Assembly: GCA_003509305.1 (NCBI GenBank)
Contig: DOMU01000228.1
Coordinates: forward strand, 1 to 7,461
Reading direction: 5' to 3'
DNA from: Desulfobulbaceae bacterium
GTDB lineage: Bacteria > Desulfobacterota > Desulfobulbia > Desulfobulbales > Desulfocapsaceae
DNA length: 7,461 bases
In this document: positions 6,423 to 7,461 of the stretch, one piece after another
How positions within the stretch are numbered: position 1 is the stretch's first letter
Layout of the letters: every line of letters begins with the position of its first letter
Notes under the pieces: model-generated
Seen by the model: the letters and a program-made list of their open reading frames with translations, nothing else
What the model was told of the DNA's origin: nothing
Database searches by the model: none
Translations under genes and position numbers: made by a program

Positions 6423-7461
6423 GTGAAAAAACGTATCGGCATCCTGACCGCCGGTGGCGATAGCCCCGGCCTGAACGCGGCCATCCGTGCCATCGGCAAG
6501 ACGGCGCTGGCCACTGGACGCATCGACATCATCGGTTTTCGTGACGGTTTCCGTGGCCTGGCCGAAGACCGCACCATGCCCTTGGCCTGGGACGACTTGG
6601 TATCGCTTCTGACTCTGGGCGGTACCATTTTAGGCACCAGCCGCGATAAGCCGCATAAGATGCTGGTCGATGGCGAAATCCGTGATATGACCGATGTCAT
6701 TCATAAAAATTACCGGAAACGCAGGCTCGACGCCCTGATCTGCATTGGCGGTGGCGGCACCCAGAAAAATGCCTGGAAGCTGGCGCAAAAGGGTATGAAT
6801 ATTTTGACTCTGCCAAAAACCATCGACAAAGACGTCGGCATGACCGACATCACCTTCGGTTTTCACACGGCGATGGAAATTGCCACCGAGGCCATCGACC
6901 GCCTGCACTCGACGGCGCACAGCCACCACCGCATTATCGTCGTCGAAATCATGGGGCATAACGCCGGCTGGCTGGCTTTGGGCGCCGGCGTTGCCGGTGG
7001 CGCCGACGTCATTCTGATCCCGGAAATTCCTTATGATACGGAAAAAATAGCCGAGGCCATCCGCTGGCGGCAGCAGCGCGGGCGGCCTTTCAGCATCGTC
7101 GCCGTTGCCGAAGGGGCGATTTCCATCCAGGATTATACCCTCCTTGAGGAGATGAAAAAACGCAGGAGCGCCGCCAAAGGCGCGGAAAAGAAGAAAATCG
7201 CCGCGGAAATCGACCTGTTCGAGGCCGGGCGTCTTGGCAACACCCAGCGCCTCAGCCAGCGGTTGGAATATCTGACCGGCCTGGAATCGCGGCTGACCAT
7301 TCTGGGCTATCTCCAGCGCGGCGGCACGCCGTCCGCCGCCGACCGTTTGCTGGCGACGCGCCTGGGTAGCGCCTGCGTTCATTATTTCGAGGAGGGATTG
7401 GCCGGTTACATGATCGCCGCCAGGGGCGAGGGTTCCGAGCCGGTACCGCTGAAAGACGTGG
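6423..7461 (+). CDS. pfkA: 6-phosphofructokinase, PfkA family (runs off the right edge)
   Basis: The first 346 codons of a cytoplasmic phosphofructokinase converting fructose 6-phosphate to fructose 1,6-bisphosphate. Family landmarks are [18 protein letters not shown] (6-23), GGGGTQKNA (109-117), PKTIDKD (131-137), MGHNAGW (177-183), [14 protein letters not shown] (192-205), AVAEGA (227-232) and [15 protein letters not shown] (294-308). K132 in PKTID is typical of PPi-type or mixed-type enzymes, whereas Gly after GG(D) is the ATP-type residue, so the phosphoryl donor is uncertain. Compared with E. coli PfkA, Asp103 appears as Gly111, Asn128 as Lys136, Arg171 as His179 and His249 as Tyr296. 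The catalytic base equivalent to Asp127 is kept (D135). A Lys-rich stretch ([14 protein letters not shown], 245-258) enlarges the region before the C-terminal half. The gene is divergent from the hslU operon. The GTG start is preferred over the in-frame ATG at 6384, which would add 13 residues. The symbol names the family, not the donor. Confidence 0.93.
   Translation, partial: MKKRIGILTAGGDSPGLNAAIRAIGKTALATGRIDIIGFRDGFRGLAEDRTMPLAWDDLVSLLTLGGTILGTSRDKPHKMLVDGEIRDMTDVIHKNYRKRRLDALICIGGGGTQKNAWKLAQKGMNILTLPKTIDKDVGMTDITFGFHTAMEIATEAIDRLHSTAHSHHRIIVVEIMGHNAGWLALGAGVAGGADVILIPEIPYDTEKIAEAIRWRQQRGRPFSIVAVAEGAISIQDYTLLEEMKKRRSAAKGAEKKKIAAEIDLFEAGRLGNTQRLSQRLEYLTGLESRLTILGYLQRGGTPSAADRLLATRLGSACVHYFEEGLAGYMIAARGEGSEPVPLKDV

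Noticed and set aside
6630..7382. 250-codon open frame on the minus strand
   Set aside because: It is antisense to the phosphofructokinase gene, which has family motifs throughout.

Overview
The window looks like chromosomal housekeeping DNA from a moderately GC-rich Gram-negative bacterium. It carries a proteobacterial-type GlnRS beside GluRS, an HslU ATPase, a Glk-family glucokinase and a PfkA-family phosphofructokinase. A true GlnRS argues against most alphaproteobacteria and Firmicutes, which usually make Gln-tRNA indirectly. A deltaproteobacterium/Desulfobacterota-like host is my best guess, but it is only an inference. No mobile element, CRISPR array, rRNA, tRNA or prophage signature was seen.

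Layout: bases 1-6186 hold six genes, all on the minus strand and tightly packed. In transcription order they are hslU (6186-4789), a NYN-domain RNase-like protein with a C-terminal cold-shock-like domain (4758-3988), glucokinase glk (4037 or 3995 to 2964), an N-acetylhexosamine 1-kinase-like phosphotransferase (2980-1931), gltX (1908-427) and glnS (404 to beyond the left edge). The gaps are 30, -50 (or -8), -17, 22 and 22 nt, and no terminator is visible between genes, so this is probably one operon. A divergent regulatory region (6187-6422) separates it from a plus-strand phosphofructokinase gene (6423 to beyond the right edge). That region holds a candidate promoter facing each way and a short dyad inside the hslU promoter spacer.

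Together the genes join glycolytic entry (glucokinase, a possible sugar-1-kinase and phosphofructokinase across the divergent promoter) with tRNA-Glu/Gln charging, a proteolysis ATPase and a putative RNA-processing factor. The points most worth a second look are the NYN plus cold-shock architecture, hslU without an adjacent hslV, and the phosphofructokinase, whose otherwise recognisable active site differs at several residues that are normally conserved. No wholly new multi-gene system is evident. The unusual content lies in gene combination and in active-site variants.
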